Positions 23,640 through 36,000 of a DNA stretch of 64,000 nt are shown in pieces; positions within the stretch are counted from its first letter, which is position 1; each line of letters opens with the position of its first letter. The translations under genes and the position numbers were made by a program. Source of the stretch: Daldinia sp. FL1419 (Eukaryota; Ascomycota; Sordariomycetes; Xylariales; Hypoxylaceae); assembly GCA_025201765.1 (NCBI GenBank), contig MU623432.1, positions 1 through 64,000 on the forward strand, in the 5' to 3' direction. The notes under the pieces were generated by a model. The model searched no databases, was not told where the DNA came from, and was given only the letters and a program-made list of their open reading frames with translations.

Positions 23640-25085
23640 TTGTGGGAATGTTGGTCATGTGACCATAGTGGTACAGACCTATTTTAATCCTATATTTAAT
23701 TCCACATATTTTGATTTCTAATCAAAATACATTCCTTTTTAAAATAACTATTTTTAATTAAATATATTTGAATATCCTTACTTTTATTATTATATATAAT
23801 AGTACCTTATTTATTCAATATTGATTCATAATTGATGATAAATTGATTATAAATTAATTAAATACTTAAAAAGGAGGAGATAGCTTTAGCGTTAAATCTT
23901 GATAAGAAAAGGTAAATAACCTTAAGATTTTATATTTTAATATATAATCTTAAATTTAAAATTTCATATTATTATATATAATTTTAAAAAGATTTTATAT
24001 TAATTTAAGATTTTTAAAAAACAGAAACAACTTTAATATTAAATTTATAATCCAAGATATATATTTATTACATATAAATAAATAATATTAAGGCTTCTTT
24101 TATAAATAAAATAGTTTTGGGGGAATTTATACTAATTGAATTACACATCCATCCCATATTTATGTTTATAACATATGATTATATTTACTACAACATCATA
24201 ACACATTAAAAAAAAATAATAATACCAAAAATTACATTATATTTCTACCTTACCAATAAATTTTAAACTCCACCTAAAATTTCTTTTAATATTATTTAAA
24301 AAGTTTTATATATTATAACCATTATTATTTAAAAGTTTAATATTTAAAGAAAGAATAATTTAATATTTTATAAAATAATTTTATAAAGTAAGACTAATAC
24401 CGTTTCTTTTTTTATAAAAATATATTTATTTATCTTTTCCTTTACCACTCTTTTATTATAATAATTAATATTTTATTATTTTAATTATAATATTACACCT
24501 TACTTATTTTTTTTAAATTTGTTATAATTAATATTTAATATAATTGAATTAGTAAAGGAGTTTTAATTGAAGTATATTAATGATGAAATGTTAGATATTA
24601 ATTTTATTATAAATAATATAATAATTATTTCAATAATTTGAATTAATAGATATATAATTAAAAATATAATAGGTTATAATAAAGATATAATTAATAAAGA
24701 TTTATAATATGTTTTTAAGAATAACTTCTATAATTAAATTTTGATCTATTTTTTTAAGATTTAACATCTATTATGTATTAGAGTTAAGGAATACCTTAAA
24801 TTCTATAATATTTTTATAAAAATATTATAGAATAATTTTTATATATTTATAATTATTATTAATATAAAATTCTTTTTTTAAATTTCTTTAAAATAAAATA
24901 AATGATTTATGTTGGATGGACAAGGTACCATTGCATGCAATAGTAAAAATAAAGGTATTTGTAAATTTAATCAAAAGTGGTATGATCTAAGAAAGAACAT
25001 ATTTTGATCGGAAATCAAAATACGTAGAACTAAATACAAGATTAAAGTAGGTTTGTACCATTATGATCATATAATTAACATTTTT
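23640..25085. mobile_element. Inverted-repeat element with about 185 bp arms
   Basis: The left arm 23640-23825 and the right arm 24905-25085 are reverse complements with many C/T-type differences. Shared landmarks are TGGTACAGACCTATTTTAAT (left) against TGGTACAAACCTACTTTAAT (right, complemented), and a nested palindrome TTTTGATTTCTAATCAAAA (TTTTGATTTCCGATCAAAA in the other arm). The interior is A/T-only. It is probably a degenerate DNA transposon; the class is unknown. Confidence 0.6.
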
Positions 25086-25379
25086 ACATTAATAATTTTT
25101 TCTTTTTTTATAAAATTATATAACATTAATAAACATTAATTAAGGTTATGATTTTAAGTATTTAAATATATTAAAATTAATTCTTTTCTATAATCCTCCT
25201 TTTATTTCTATTTATATTAAATTAACCAATAATCTTTTTTATAAAATAATATAAATCTATATTTTTAAAAAATATCAGATTAATATTCTAATAAAATAAA
25301 TAATGTTATAATATTGTAAATTAATAGTTGTTAAAATTAGTATTAATAATCCAAGATATTTTGGAATTAGGTATATCCT

Positions 25380-26200
25380 ATAAGAGCTCTTGTTTAATTA
25401 AATCTTATTTAATATAAATAAACCTCCAGAAGTTATTTTCCGGTCTAATTAATTTAAATTCTCAAATATAAAATTATTAATTTTTCTATATAGATTTGTA
25501 CAACAAAATGCAGGGTATATCCTGCAGAAACTATTAAAGTTCTTATTTAATATAAATAAACTTCCAGAAATTATTTTCCTATTTGATTAGCTTAAATTCT
25601 TAAATATAGAATCATAAATTTTCTATAGAGCTTTGTACAATAAAAATGTAAGGTTAGAATATATCCTGCAAGAATTCTTATTCAATTAAAGTTTATATTT
25701 AATGTAAATAAACTTTAAGAAATTATTTTCCTATCTGATTAGCTCAAGTTAGGATATACCCAATCATTAGTTTTTCTATAGAGATTTATATGATAAAGTG
25801 CAGGGCATATCTTGTAAAAATTATTAGAATTTCTTAGAAATTATTTTCTTATTTGATTAATTTAAGTTCTTAAATATAAAATTATTAATTTTTAAAATCA
25901 TAAATTTTGTACAATAAAAGTATAGGGTTAGGATATATTTTACAAGAACTATTAAAATTTAAATTTAATATAAATAAATTGCTTTCCTATTTAATCAGCT
26001 TAAATAAAGATATACCTAATCATAAATATTTTCTTAAACTTTAAATTTTTAATATGTTTTTTTTACCTTTTATCAATTTATCAATTATTTTATCAATTTT
26101 TATCAATTTCTATTAATTTTTGATCAATTTTATATAATAATTTATTAGAAGAGTTTCAGTATAATACACCGGATTTTGTCCTGGATAAATATTTAGGTAT
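25380..26200 (-). repeat. Inverted relative of the block 1 tandem-unit sequence
   Basis: On the minus strand this region carries the same repeating phrases as 5790-6480, including GCAGGATATACCCTGCATTTT, TTGATCAAAAATTAATAG-like TGATAA runs and CAGGACAAAATCCGGTGTAT. At least three units of about 165 bases are visible. It ends just before the Tc1-like element at 26228. Confidence 0.5.
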
Positions 26201-26227
26201 AAAAAGAATAGTTCCACTCAAATCTTA

Positions 26228-26989
26228 CAGTTATGGGACAAAAAAACCGCATACCTCAAATTTATTTATATATAATTTCAATAATTCCTTTTAATATTAT
26301 AACATATATATATTAATAATATATATATATAAAATCATATTGAAATTTATTATAGATTTTATTTATGAATTTAATTTTTGAAAAGAATTAATAGAAAAAT
26401 TATAAAAAAAGGTTATTATATAATAGATTTTAAATAAAATATAGAAATTATTTTAAACCTTAAAGATTTATTTTGAAATTTTAAAAAATATATTTATATG
26501 AAGTTTAAATATTTATTTATATATATAAAAACTTTTTTATTGAAAGAATTTAGATTGGTTGAATTATATTTAGTTGAATATGGTACGTTTTATAGAAAAA
26601 TGTAGATTTCTTTATTAAAATCCCTAAAACATATATATTTCAAAAGTTTATAACTTACTCAATTCTATACCTAAAATCTTAAAGAAAGTTGTTTTATATA
26701 TATAATTACTTATAATTTATGTTTATGATTTTTCCGAATTTATTTTGTATCATATATAACTTTATATTAAATTATATTTTATACAAAAAACTAAGCCTAC
26801 TTATATCAACTATTTTAATATCAATCTTATATACTAATAAATATAGAAAATCAAAAATAAATATTTTATTAATTAAATAATTTAAAACAAAAAACCAATC
26901 AATTTTATCTATTTTCTATATTAAGTTATTTAAGTTTGAATGTTAGGGGTACGAAATTTGAGGTGTGCGGTTTTTTTGTCCCATAACTG
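26228..26989. mobile_element. Tc1/mariner-like non-autonomous element, 762 bp
   Basis: The 36-base ends are inverted repeats with a single C/T difference: CAGTTATGGGACAAAAAAAC at the left, and the complement at the right. TA flanks both sides (26226-26227 and 26990-26991). TIRs starting CAGT next to TA are typical of Tc1/mariner elements. The 690-base interior is A/T-rich with no readable transposase. Its right end coincides with the end of AT-rich block 2. Confidence 0.75.
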
Positions 26990-29900
26990 TATATGATGCA
27001 GGTGACCCTGAAAGTCTCACTTTGGACTTGGCGATCGGGATGATTGATACTAACGGTTAGTAACAATCAAAACTTTATCTTGGTCCAAAGCCACGGCTTC
27101 GATCCATGGGAGCCGTCCTCGCTTTCTATCATTCATCCAGCTTTGCATCACCAGTCCGTAGATTTGACCTCAAATTTTAATGTCTCGTTCATGCGCGCCC
27201 ATGACATTTATATTAACTACCCACTATTATTCAATGCATCCTTATCATCAGACTATGGCCTCATTATGCGTTTGGCGTAGGCTCCGGTCGATCGTGGGTG
27301 AGATTCCATCTACACATCTAGAACTGTTGGAATGTGTGTGGCTGGTATACAGGGATATTATACGCCCCACATCCGTGACCTTTATATATCGTAGATATGC
27401 CCATCTATTCTCTAAGATAGACTTGATAATACAAGTAACTTACCTCATACATGCGTCCCATTTCAACAAGAACTATCAAAGAGCGTAGGGTATGCGCATA
27501 GCCTCCATAGAGCTAAAGACGTATTCATGGCTGACTTGGCATATACGGAGACTAAATCATGACGAGAATAACTTAGCCAGTACCATGCCATCATCCGCAT
27601 CGGAGGTCTTATGCGCGAGCAAAAATTATAGTTGGCATTAACCGTGCTCTTTGCCATCTATACGTAGACACTATAATTTCGAATTTGTGATAATCCTTCT
27701 CACCGCAGCGCCGTGGCTTTGCCTCCAGCGCCATACATATCTCTTGTCCAGAATGATATTAACTCTGCGTTGAGGGCGTCTCCATGACGATACGCCCTCC
27801 AGAGTGAAGAATCTACTAAATATACCCAAACTAGAACCTTTGCGTACGGAATGTCTTATCAACTGAGAAGTAGAGTTGAGAGATTTTGTTGTAAGACGGC
27901 GTAGATATAAAATCTAGAAGGATTCCCTCTTCTTTTCTCACTTCATCCCACAATATCATAGAACTCACCCGGGGTGCTAGTGATGACCAACATTCGCTCC
28001 ACCCAAAACAGACCCTGGCTCTCTACCTCGTCAGAGGAGGTTTCAGCCTCGTGGCTACCTAACTCAAATCCTTGGCCAAAAGGTCAAGTCTGCTAAGCAG
28101 ACGAACTTCATTCTTAACGCACACGCTAGCAAGCTTTTCGTGACTTTAATCTATGAGGACGATGATGCAAGCTCGGTGTAATCTGATGAAGGGGTCGCTC
28201 TGGCAGTATGTTTTGCCCCTTAGTTATCTTAGCAGGTTTAGCTGAATCATATATAGTCAAGACCGGAAAAAATTTGTATTAAAGTAGGGTTCGGCGTGGA
28301 TATTGTCAAAAAATTCCTTGGGCTCGTCATCAATTCCTATAGACGCGAGGCCGAGTTTTATAGCCGTGTCGTTTCACAAATCACTCACATGGAGCTCCCA
28401 TAGCGGTATTGGGCCGGCCAAAACGATACACAGGGCAGTGTACCTAGTCATGAACGATCTAAAGGCTCTAGAAATGGAATTTGGAGAGCCAGTTGACGCC
28501 TGGTCGGTCGAGCGTGCTATGGCAGATGTTGAAAAGCTTGCAGGTATATATGCAGGAGCCTGCGGTAGAAGTTCCGACTAGTCGTGGGCCAGCACGGAAC
28601 TTTACGAAAGACTCATATAGTCCCTTATAGACCGATGGGACGAGCTTATCCTGGACTCGAAGAGACCACCTCTCCCCGAAATCATAAAAGATGAGGAACG
28701 AATGAGAGTGGTGTTTAAGAAATACTTCACCCTTAGGAACCCTAAGTTCTAATGCTTAGTATACGGTGATGTACTCATCAACTGGTAGTCTTAACTGAAG
28801 CTCGTAAGACGCTTTTAATTCATTAGGAACTTTTCAAGTACCTAGTTAAACTAACTGAAAACTCGGCTGATGCCATGACTACATGGGTACGTGAAAATGA
28901 GGCTTCATGCCAATATTGGATTGGGCGATGTTATACCCTACACAGGTGCCTACCTAGGTAGCCGCACCAGATCTTTGCATGGCGAAGCGTAAGATAGTCC
29001 CCGGCAAGCGCATTCGAATAAGGATACGCGTAGGCGCCGTCAATTGTTGGTCCCACATCGTTGAAACTAAAACCGTGGATTTGGGATCTCCCTACAACGC
29101 AACGTAGGTACATGTATGAATGACGTAGATAACTGTCTAGGAGTCAGCGGGAATGCCCGTGCCGCTACACTTGCATACATACCTATGTAATATTAGAGTA
29201 GCATTAATTCTTGGCAGGCTAATGCGGGACACCCTGCACTTCCTAGGTAGCAGCGAACCTTGTTCCGGATGCTCTTAGCTAAAACTCCACGACGGCCCGG
29301 CCTGAATCCTTTATAATCATTGCAATGCCATCGAAACAAAATCTTCACCTTGTGACCTTTGTCCTTTTAATGAATAAGGCCATTTTATTGTTTGAAAGAC
29401 TAGGTCTTGCCATTTATGGATTCGGGGCGTTCCTCTAGACAAATAAATTTTCTATGTATGTGTCGTAATTTGGGTTCATCGGGCGCGCCAAAGATACCAG
29501 TCCGTATTACCCTCTATATGCCTGGCCTATGAATTTTTGGCAGCCGGTGTGCAAGGCTAGTATTCGTGGAAATCATATATCCTGCAGTACGAACATGGAG
29601 CAAATTTGTCGAGATTAAGGGATAAACTCCAGTCTTTCATCTGAAAACTAATGGTGGGAGTGAGGTTCGCCAATCCTGAAGAAGGGCATCTCTGATTTTA
29701 ACATGTCTCCAAGCACCGTAGTAACCATCGATGCTAGGCGAAGAGTTAATTGGGGACTATACAAATACGCTAGGTATGATATAATGACGACTATACATAC
29801 CCGGGCCTATGATGCAATCGTCCGAAGAATATTCCCATGCAACAGCATGGTCCTCGAAATTGGGAAATGGGGAACGCCATACCTAAGGTGTCTCTTAACC

Positions 29901-30087
29901 TATCTAACCTAGGTGGTCCGCACAACATCGTCGCTATAGCTAATACAATGTATTTGAATCCATTCCAATGTGCAGGCGCGGAAATGCCGAGTGGAATACC
30001 TAACGATGAAATTGGTCACGTAGACATCAATGAGTATACTGTTACCAAGTAATGCAGTATTAAGATATATGCCAGAGTGATTGCCAT
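26990..30087. other. Decayed accessory region without intact genes
   Basis: Composition is normal, but frames are short and interrupted. Scattered coding-like patches are visible at 27044-27490, 28303-28753 and 29703-30052, the last split between two plus frames. None matches a family I know. The region looks like degraded genes between the AT block and the 2EXR gene. Confidence 0.45.
28303..28753 (+). pseudogene. Fragment of an unknown gene interrupted by TAG stops
   Basis: One frame reads LKALEMEFGEPVDAWSVERA and continues through MADVEKLAGIYAGACG, meets a TAG at 28579, resumes with WASTELYERLI, meets a second TAG at 28618, and resumes with SLIDRWDELILDSKRPPLPE up to a final TAA. The stretches between stops keep a normal protein character. 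Both internal stops are TAG, which C-to-T change of CAG (Gln) would produce. The family is not recognised. Whether RIP or ordinary decay caused the stops is not known. Confidence 0.45.
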
Positions 30088-30990
30088 TTAAAGATAGGGA
30101 CCTAGGCAGCGCCGATAGTAGCCAAAAGAGCAAGTAATGCAATCCACGTCGACAACCCTATTGAACTTGATCTTCTTAGGCATGTCTACCAAGGCCTCAC
30201 GAAATGACATGGCCGTACGAGCATAGAGAATATGATTGTCTGCGAGACCGGCCTTTTTAAGGTATTCAACGTAGGGAACAAAACCGAACGCATCTCTCGA
30301 AAGACCGGTTATTGCTTTAGAAGGAGGAGCAGTACCAGAGACAACGATGTCAGTTTGTGGGACTAGAACGACGAATAGTTCCTCGAGATCTGTCATGGAT
30401 TCAATCACTTCGCGGATAGGGTCCGTCGGCCCAAAGGGAATGGCCCTGTCGAATTCACTCTGAGGCACGAGTACGGCCAAATTCCTCACGCGGTCCCTCC
30501 AGGGCACGGAGCGCATCGACCAAAACGCTTGCTCGGCATTCGAGACGCAGAGGTAGAGCATATCGCGATCCCAGTCAACGTAGACAGGGTGCGCTTGGAG
30601 TCGTTTAGAGTCGCTCTCGATAGGTAAACTCGAAGGTAGAGTTAGAGCGAATTGAAGAGGCACGCGAGCTCGACCTGACGTAACGGAATCCGCAAGATCC
30701 TTGCCGAAAATGACGGGTGTCCAGACGCGTTTGCACGACAGCGCAATAGAATAGGCTTCATGATTGATCAAAGGAGAGGGAGGTTTTCCATCTAGAATAA
30801 CGAGGTTGGTGGCCGAGTCTATAACGGTGCAGTGAAATAAAAGAACCTCTCTCTTTGGATTTCGGCTTCGACTTTCAGGAGATGGATGAATCACGTGGAT
30901 GCGCGCACTCTCAAAGTGATATTCCCAAATTAAGATACGGAGTTCTTTCGGAAGGTCATTAAAACATTCGAAGGTGCTGGGTGAAGTCAT
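30088..30990 (-). CDS. 2EXR domain protein
   Basis: A single exon of 300 residues. The ATG at 30990 gives MTSPSTFECFNDLPKELRIL; the open frame extends four codons further, but only from a GTG. The N-terminus F..FNDLPKELRILIWEYHFE followed by RIHVI is the typical opening of the fungal 2EXR family. Further conserved-looking segments follow: YSIALSCKRVW, VYVDWDRDMLYLC and DRVRNLAVLV. No signal peptide or membrane segment is present. 2EXR proteins are numerous and variable in Leotiomyceta and have no established biochemical role. This copy is intact although both flanks are decayed. Confidence 0.85.
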   Translation of the reverse strand: MTSPSTFECFNDLPKELRILIWEYHFESARIHVIHPSPESRSRNPKREVLLFHCTVIDSATNLVILDGKPPSPLINHEAYSIALSCKRVWTPVIFGKDLADSVTSGRARVPLQFALTLPSSLPIESDSKRLQAHPVYVDWDRDMLYLCVSNAEQAFWSMRSVPWRDRVRNLAVLVPQSEFDRAIPFGPTDPIREVIESMTDLEELFVVLVPQTDIVVSGTAPPSKAITGLSRDAFGFVPYVEYLKKAGLADNHILYARTAMSFREALVDMPKKIKFNRVVDVDCITCSFGYYRRCLGPYL

Positions 30991-31002
30991 ATTGCAAAGC
31001 AC

Positions 31003-31824
31003 GATCGCGATGTTTTGTTTTGAGGCTTCGGGAAGACGAAGATGTCGTCGTCAAAGAACTTCTAGATTAGAGTGGAGTATTTTTGGTATCCGTCGAGATC
31101 ATGCGCTACGTAACAAAGACGGTAATGCGTCTAGTGCGTAATAGCGTTACCTGCTGCATATGACGCCGGGTAGCGGTAGCGCTGGTAAGCAGGTATCTAG
31201 GTACGTATCCCGGTATGGTTAGTAGAGTTCTTGGTACAGAACATCATTTATGTACCAGGTAATTTTGCGTACTGTATTTTGGAAGAGCATCGACCGAATT
31301 GCACCTTCTAGATAAAAGTTGCGCAAGCTATTAGGTGCTGGAATAGTCGTAATTTTTTATAGATGCAAGGTATCTCTAAATCCTTTAGGTTACCCTTTTA
31401 AGATTAGAACCCTGGAAGTACCTAACCTAGGTAAGTACGATTATGTCACGCACTTCTACTGTACACTACCTGCAGACTAGGTTCTAGGAACAATAGAGAC
31501 GGGCAATGGGTGCTAGGTAATTCCCCTATAAAAATCAGCCTGTATTACACCCGAAAACCAACTCCCCTTATCTTCAAATGACAAATGAGTCGCAAACCCC
31601 TCTCTCTACCGGGTCAAAGTCCCTGAATTACGGCTGGGCCCAAATGGTCTTATGTATGAAAAACTGGCTAGGCGATGACCTTCTATAGCTAGGTACCTGT
31701 TATCGCAACTTTCCGAAACGTGTCGCTGATATTCTATATCTGCGCCAATCGTCTTTTCTATGTTTTCCGTCGTACGATCCTGAAACCAATCACATATGAG
31801 TTGATCTTCCATCGTTCTTCCTTC
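31003..31824. other. Intergenic, nothing recognised
   Basis: Upstream of the 2EXR gene and downstream of the broken HET gene. It contains TAGGTACGTA/TAGGTACTTCC-type motifs near 31198 and 31415. An open frame at 31606-31812 on the minus strand, just past the HET remnant, has no recognisable domain. Confidence 0.4.
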
Positions 31825-32177
31825 TTAGTTATCTTCATAGCCGTAGCTATAATGAATCTTGTGAATATCTCGTTCTCCACACAGGCTCGCATTATTAGGG
31901 CGCCCCCCAACAACGAAGGTGGTCATGGTAGTACCTATATCCTCACCTAGTCTCTCTTCCAGCTCATCGACTAATTCATGCTCATATATGAGCTTTATTA
32001 GTTCCCAGGAGAAGCCTTCAATTTTGTGACTTCCAATTAACACTAATGGCAAGTCTTCAAAAGACTCTCCACCATGAAGCTCATTCCAGTCGAAGCTGAG
32101 ATCAGCTATATACTCTCCACCTTCGACCAGTCGGCATAATTTGCCGTTCCCGCCTACGCCCGCGAGAAATCGTACAT

Positions 32178-32230
<53 letters not shown>

Positions 32231-34260
32231 CNNNNNNNNNNTTTATATATGATATAAACCCACAACCTTACCCAATAGGTAATTTTTTCGGGTTCCCCCC
32301 CCCCCCCCCCTAAATTGTAAATACCCCCCCCCCCCCCCCCCCCCTACGCTTCCAGGCGGCTGCGCGTGAGCTATAAGGGTACGATAATCCCGTACAGGAC
32401 GAGTTCCCCAGCCTTGATGCTGCCGAACATGTCACGCCCTTAATAGATGTTTCTGCATAGACGACATGACATTCTGCCCGGACATTAGGGAAATCTGACT
32501 CTTACGAAACCAGTCTACGCTGCCCATCGCCAAACCTCACCGGATGGTTTCGGCTTGCCCAACTCCAAGACGGTGCGATATAGGGATCCCGAGAATTTAG
32601 ATGCTCCACCAGAGCTTCTCTTATAATATGAGCAGTAGATTATCGGAGTACTACCATCCAAAACGGGTCGATATGCGGGAGCACATGTCCTACATAATAC
32701 GCACCCCCGCTAAATAGTTGACTCGCGAGTCCTGATATCGCGGGAAATTTGTCGGAACGATGAGTAAGAATCATTGTTGAGTAATTCTCGACTACCTAGC
32801 GATAGGAAGTTTAGGTATTTGTTTAGCTTGTTACGGTTGCCTGGGAGAAAACTTGTTCCACGAGTACATTCTGACATCTACCGCCTCATTTGTTTCCGAC
32901 TGCACGCCATGTTCGGCAATGACGGGTAACTTGGTCTTTGTGAAGACCAACGCCCGTTGTGATAACTCATATTCCTGAAGTATCCACCCTCTCATAGCCC
33001 AGGGGCTATATGTTAGGGCGAGGGATAGTCCATCTGCGGTTGCGTGGAAGTAGTCGTTTACCTCATCGATGAGTCGGAGAGTCCATGTAGGATCCAGATG
33101 CGGCTTCGTTTATTCTGGACTGGGACCTTATTCTTGTCGTAGTCCAATCCCTACCAAGAAATCCTTCTTGGCAAGACGTTGATGCGGGTGTGCAAATCGT
33201 CAGGGCAGCATTTTGAAATACCAGAGAAATCCGCGAAGATTCTCTATACCAATCCTGTTTGTCGTCTTGGATAATGCAAACTGCAAACCGCGTCTACCCG
33301 TGGGTACCGTATTCCTAGGGCTTGCGTAACTCTAATAGCATCTTGCAAGATCGGGGAGGTTTGATTCAAGCTAAACCCGTCTATTCTCTCTCGTAATGAA
33401 CTTGCTTCCGTCTTGGATTGCTGAGAAGACTCCTCAGGCGGTCCCCAGCAATAGCTGAGAGTTGCATATTCAATATCGGCCGATTGCATGAATACGGGAT
33501 CTTATTTCTTTCAACAAGTCCGCACCAGTTTGTTTCCCTTTCTCCAACTTCAATGAGGCGGGTAGGATACGTGGATCCATTCAGATACGTTTGTATGCGA
33601 TCGCTGTGTTCGAACCTATCAGAAATCATCTCGAGGTTTTTCAAGCATAACGCATGATCCCAAGGCAGCGACTGACGTCCTAGCCATTGAGCACAGGGCC
33701 CTAGAATAGAGCAAGTTAGTTTTACAAGTTAGGCACCTAGATATAGCCAACGACTCTACAGCTTTCTGTGCTTTGACCCCCCGGTCTGCTCGCCAGCGTA
33801 AAATCAAAACAAATTGTAAGAGATGAAACCTTACCAGGGGGTGAGTCGATGTCAAAACATAGCTACGTCGATAAGCTTAGATGATCGCCTAGATATTATC
33901 AGTACCTGTAAAGCCTCCAACATTTGGCGTATTCGTACCTTTTTGATCATACCCAATCCATAACAATTCAACAACTAACGACTGAAGCCTTACCGCTGAT
34001 CCATCTTCATCGGGTCGATACCATTGGTAAAACATTGACACCACCACTTGATCAGAAGAGTCTCGCGTATATCTTTGACTAGAACGTTTTAATATTGAAC
34101 AAAAGTCACAACTGTCGTGCGTGGGCTGGTCGAGAGACAGCAGATTGGGGAGCGAGTCTAGGAAAAAATAATCAAGCTTAAGACTAAAGAGGCCAGGGCG
34201 TTCTTCTGGGGCTGCGAGATAGCTTCCTCCGGTTCGAAAAGGGGTTACATAGGTAGGCAC
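31825..34260 (-). pseudogene. HET (heterokaryon incompatibility) domain gene, frame-broken, with assembly gap
   Basis: Reading down the minus strand, HET-family landmarks occur in correct order but in different frames: a HDSCDFCSILKRS N-terminus near 34130; LPWDHALCLKNLEMISDRF near 33640; YATLSYCWGPPEES near 33440; CIIQDDKQDWYRESSRIS near 33260; SPWAMRGWILQEYELSQRAL near 32985; SDKFPAISGLASQL near 32745; PSWSWAS near 32560; and FGSIKAGELVLYGIIVPL near 32410. A last open frame ends at 31825. At least six frame changes or stops separate them; a 7-base duplication at 33275-33288 explains one. The region also contains the N gap and long G/C runs. HET proteins trigger cell death on non-self recognition in fungi. 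This copy appears broken, or the sequence here is unreliable. Confidence 0.75.
32178..32344. other. Assembly gap flanked by G53, C16 and C21 homopolymers
   Basis: A run of 53 Gs (32178-32230), one C, ten Ns (32232-32241), then C16 (32295-32310) and C21 (32324-32344). The gap lies within the HET gene remnant. The G/C runs are probably why assembly failed here, and their lengths should not be trusted. Confidence 0.9.
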
Positions 34261-36000
34261 CTAGCACATCGGAGTCGTAGAATTCCAGAACGCTACGTCT
34301 TGGAAATAGGTTGGCGAGTGGCGGTAGCGTCGTGGCCATTGTGACGGTATTATCGATCTAATGTGCGGAACTTTACGATCTTGGAGAATATTACCAATGG
34401 CTCTCGGACTACATAACTAGTAGGTCTATTACTACGTCGCACGCAGGTCATCAAGTTGACTATCGCCTAACCGTAAGAGGAAAATTAGGACCTCGAGATT
34501 ACTGCCTGTATTTTAACTTATAAAGGGCTGACTACTTTGTACGAATGCCTCTTGCTTATGTATCTAAAGAATATCGAGCGGTACTCCCCGGGCGGTCATT
34601 GGATGGGTAATACGTGAGAATGGATGGCCATGTATAGCCATCTCCTATTGAAATCAATTATGGATGATTATACCTCACTCAGCTTTCTAATACATCCGGC
34701 GGTAAATGAGCCCTATTTTCACAAATCAGATCAATCTAGATTCTAAACATGGTAACATTCCCAATTATATCCGGATTAGGTATTGGTGGGCTCCCCTAAT
34801 TGGCACGATTTATTCGAACTAGTGTGTATATTGGTCAATAGTCTAATAGAATATATAAAATCTCGATATAATCAAACAATGTTAATTGGGTATATACCTG
34901 ACCACAATACGTAGTAAATATTACATGTAAGATAGTGATATACTTAGGTCTCAGCATACAGAATAAATCTACTCCTGTAAACATTCCGAAATTGAGTAAA
35001 GACGCTGTCAGAATGCACGCTTCAAATAGCAAATCAGACTTACGGCCGCTTTTGCGCGTAGCAACCATACGTGTTGAGAAACGTTCCGTTCGTAAACATC
35101 GCGACAGAGGCCGCAATCCTTGAAATTAGATAATTGAAGCGTACAGCTATAGTTTGTGCTTGAGCATCGAAGGCCCACCTGCGTCTACAGGACTTGGTAT
35201 AATAGACTACCATCCTATGAGCGCCAGGTACCATGCCTCCTACTTTGATGTCCGGGACCGTGCTAAAAGTTGATGGCGTTTCTGGTGTTTGAAGCATCAT
35301 GATCGAGGGACGAATCAACTTGCAAATAGACCGCGTGATTACACGGCTACGATGGAACTAGGCGTATGATTCGAGGACTGGTTCCGAAAGAGGGCATAAA
35401 CGTAGCCCATATATTCCCGTTCATCCACAATAAGATTCGCGCGACCTCCGCATAGGCGTTTGCTTGTGTTGATTATGATAGATTTTTTCCCGTGTGGCAT
35501 TTACGTGATACGCTGACGTGTTGGCCAGGTATTGGTGCTGAAGTCGTAATGAACGAAGGCCTTCCGTCAGTGATGTGTAGAACAACACTCGCGTGCATGG
35601 GCAGAATTATTTTGACGGGAGAACTTGAGAACAAACATGATGAGATCAGGTAATACCGAGTAAACCTGGAGTAAACTGAGCATGGAGGGATAAGATCCGA
35701 ACCGTGTTCAGCGGGAGCGAAGCGACTGTCGATTGGGCCTTGGCAGCGGAAACGGCTCTGGTTTGAATAGGGCGTACCCGCAGTGACAATACCAACGAAT
35801 ATTTGGTATTACACAATGGGACTACCCGCCATTGAAAGACCCCTATTAAATGGGGTCGCAGAAGTTTCGGCACAATAGGAAATGGGCGTCGGTATCCGTG
35901 CTGTAAAGGATGCTTGCATATACTCATGCCTACTTAAGTAGGTACCCAGCTATGCTGGTGTCACTTTGTTGAATTATTCCTTAAGCATTATCCCCCGACT
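34261..36000. other. Intergenic or decayed sequence, no supported gene
   Basis: Several overlapping minus-strand open frames of about 90 codons (34835-35116, 35040-35318, 35646-35927) lack recognisable domains, and none has a convincing start or splice pattern. It may contain a degraded gene. Upstream sequence of the HET remnant lies at its left end. Confidence 0.4.

Larger units (their letters stand above)
17440..26990. repeat. AT-rich RIP-degraded repeat block 2
   Basis: About 9.5 kb that is almost wholly A and T with no coding sequence. Recognisable degenerate families are listed separately: inverted-repeat elements at 17671-18130, 19084-22390, 23640-25085 and 26228-26989, and an inverted relative of block 1 sequence at 25380-26200. 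Repeated phrases such as TTAATAAGGTTTTATAA and ATTACGTAATTA recur several times (20250, 21270, 21740), showing internal duplication. RIP is inferred from the composition and from C/T differences between copies. Confidence 0.85.

Noticed and set aside
34835..35318. Two overlapping minus-strand frames that could form a membrane protein
   Set aside because: I could not join them with sensible splice sites and no family motif appeared.
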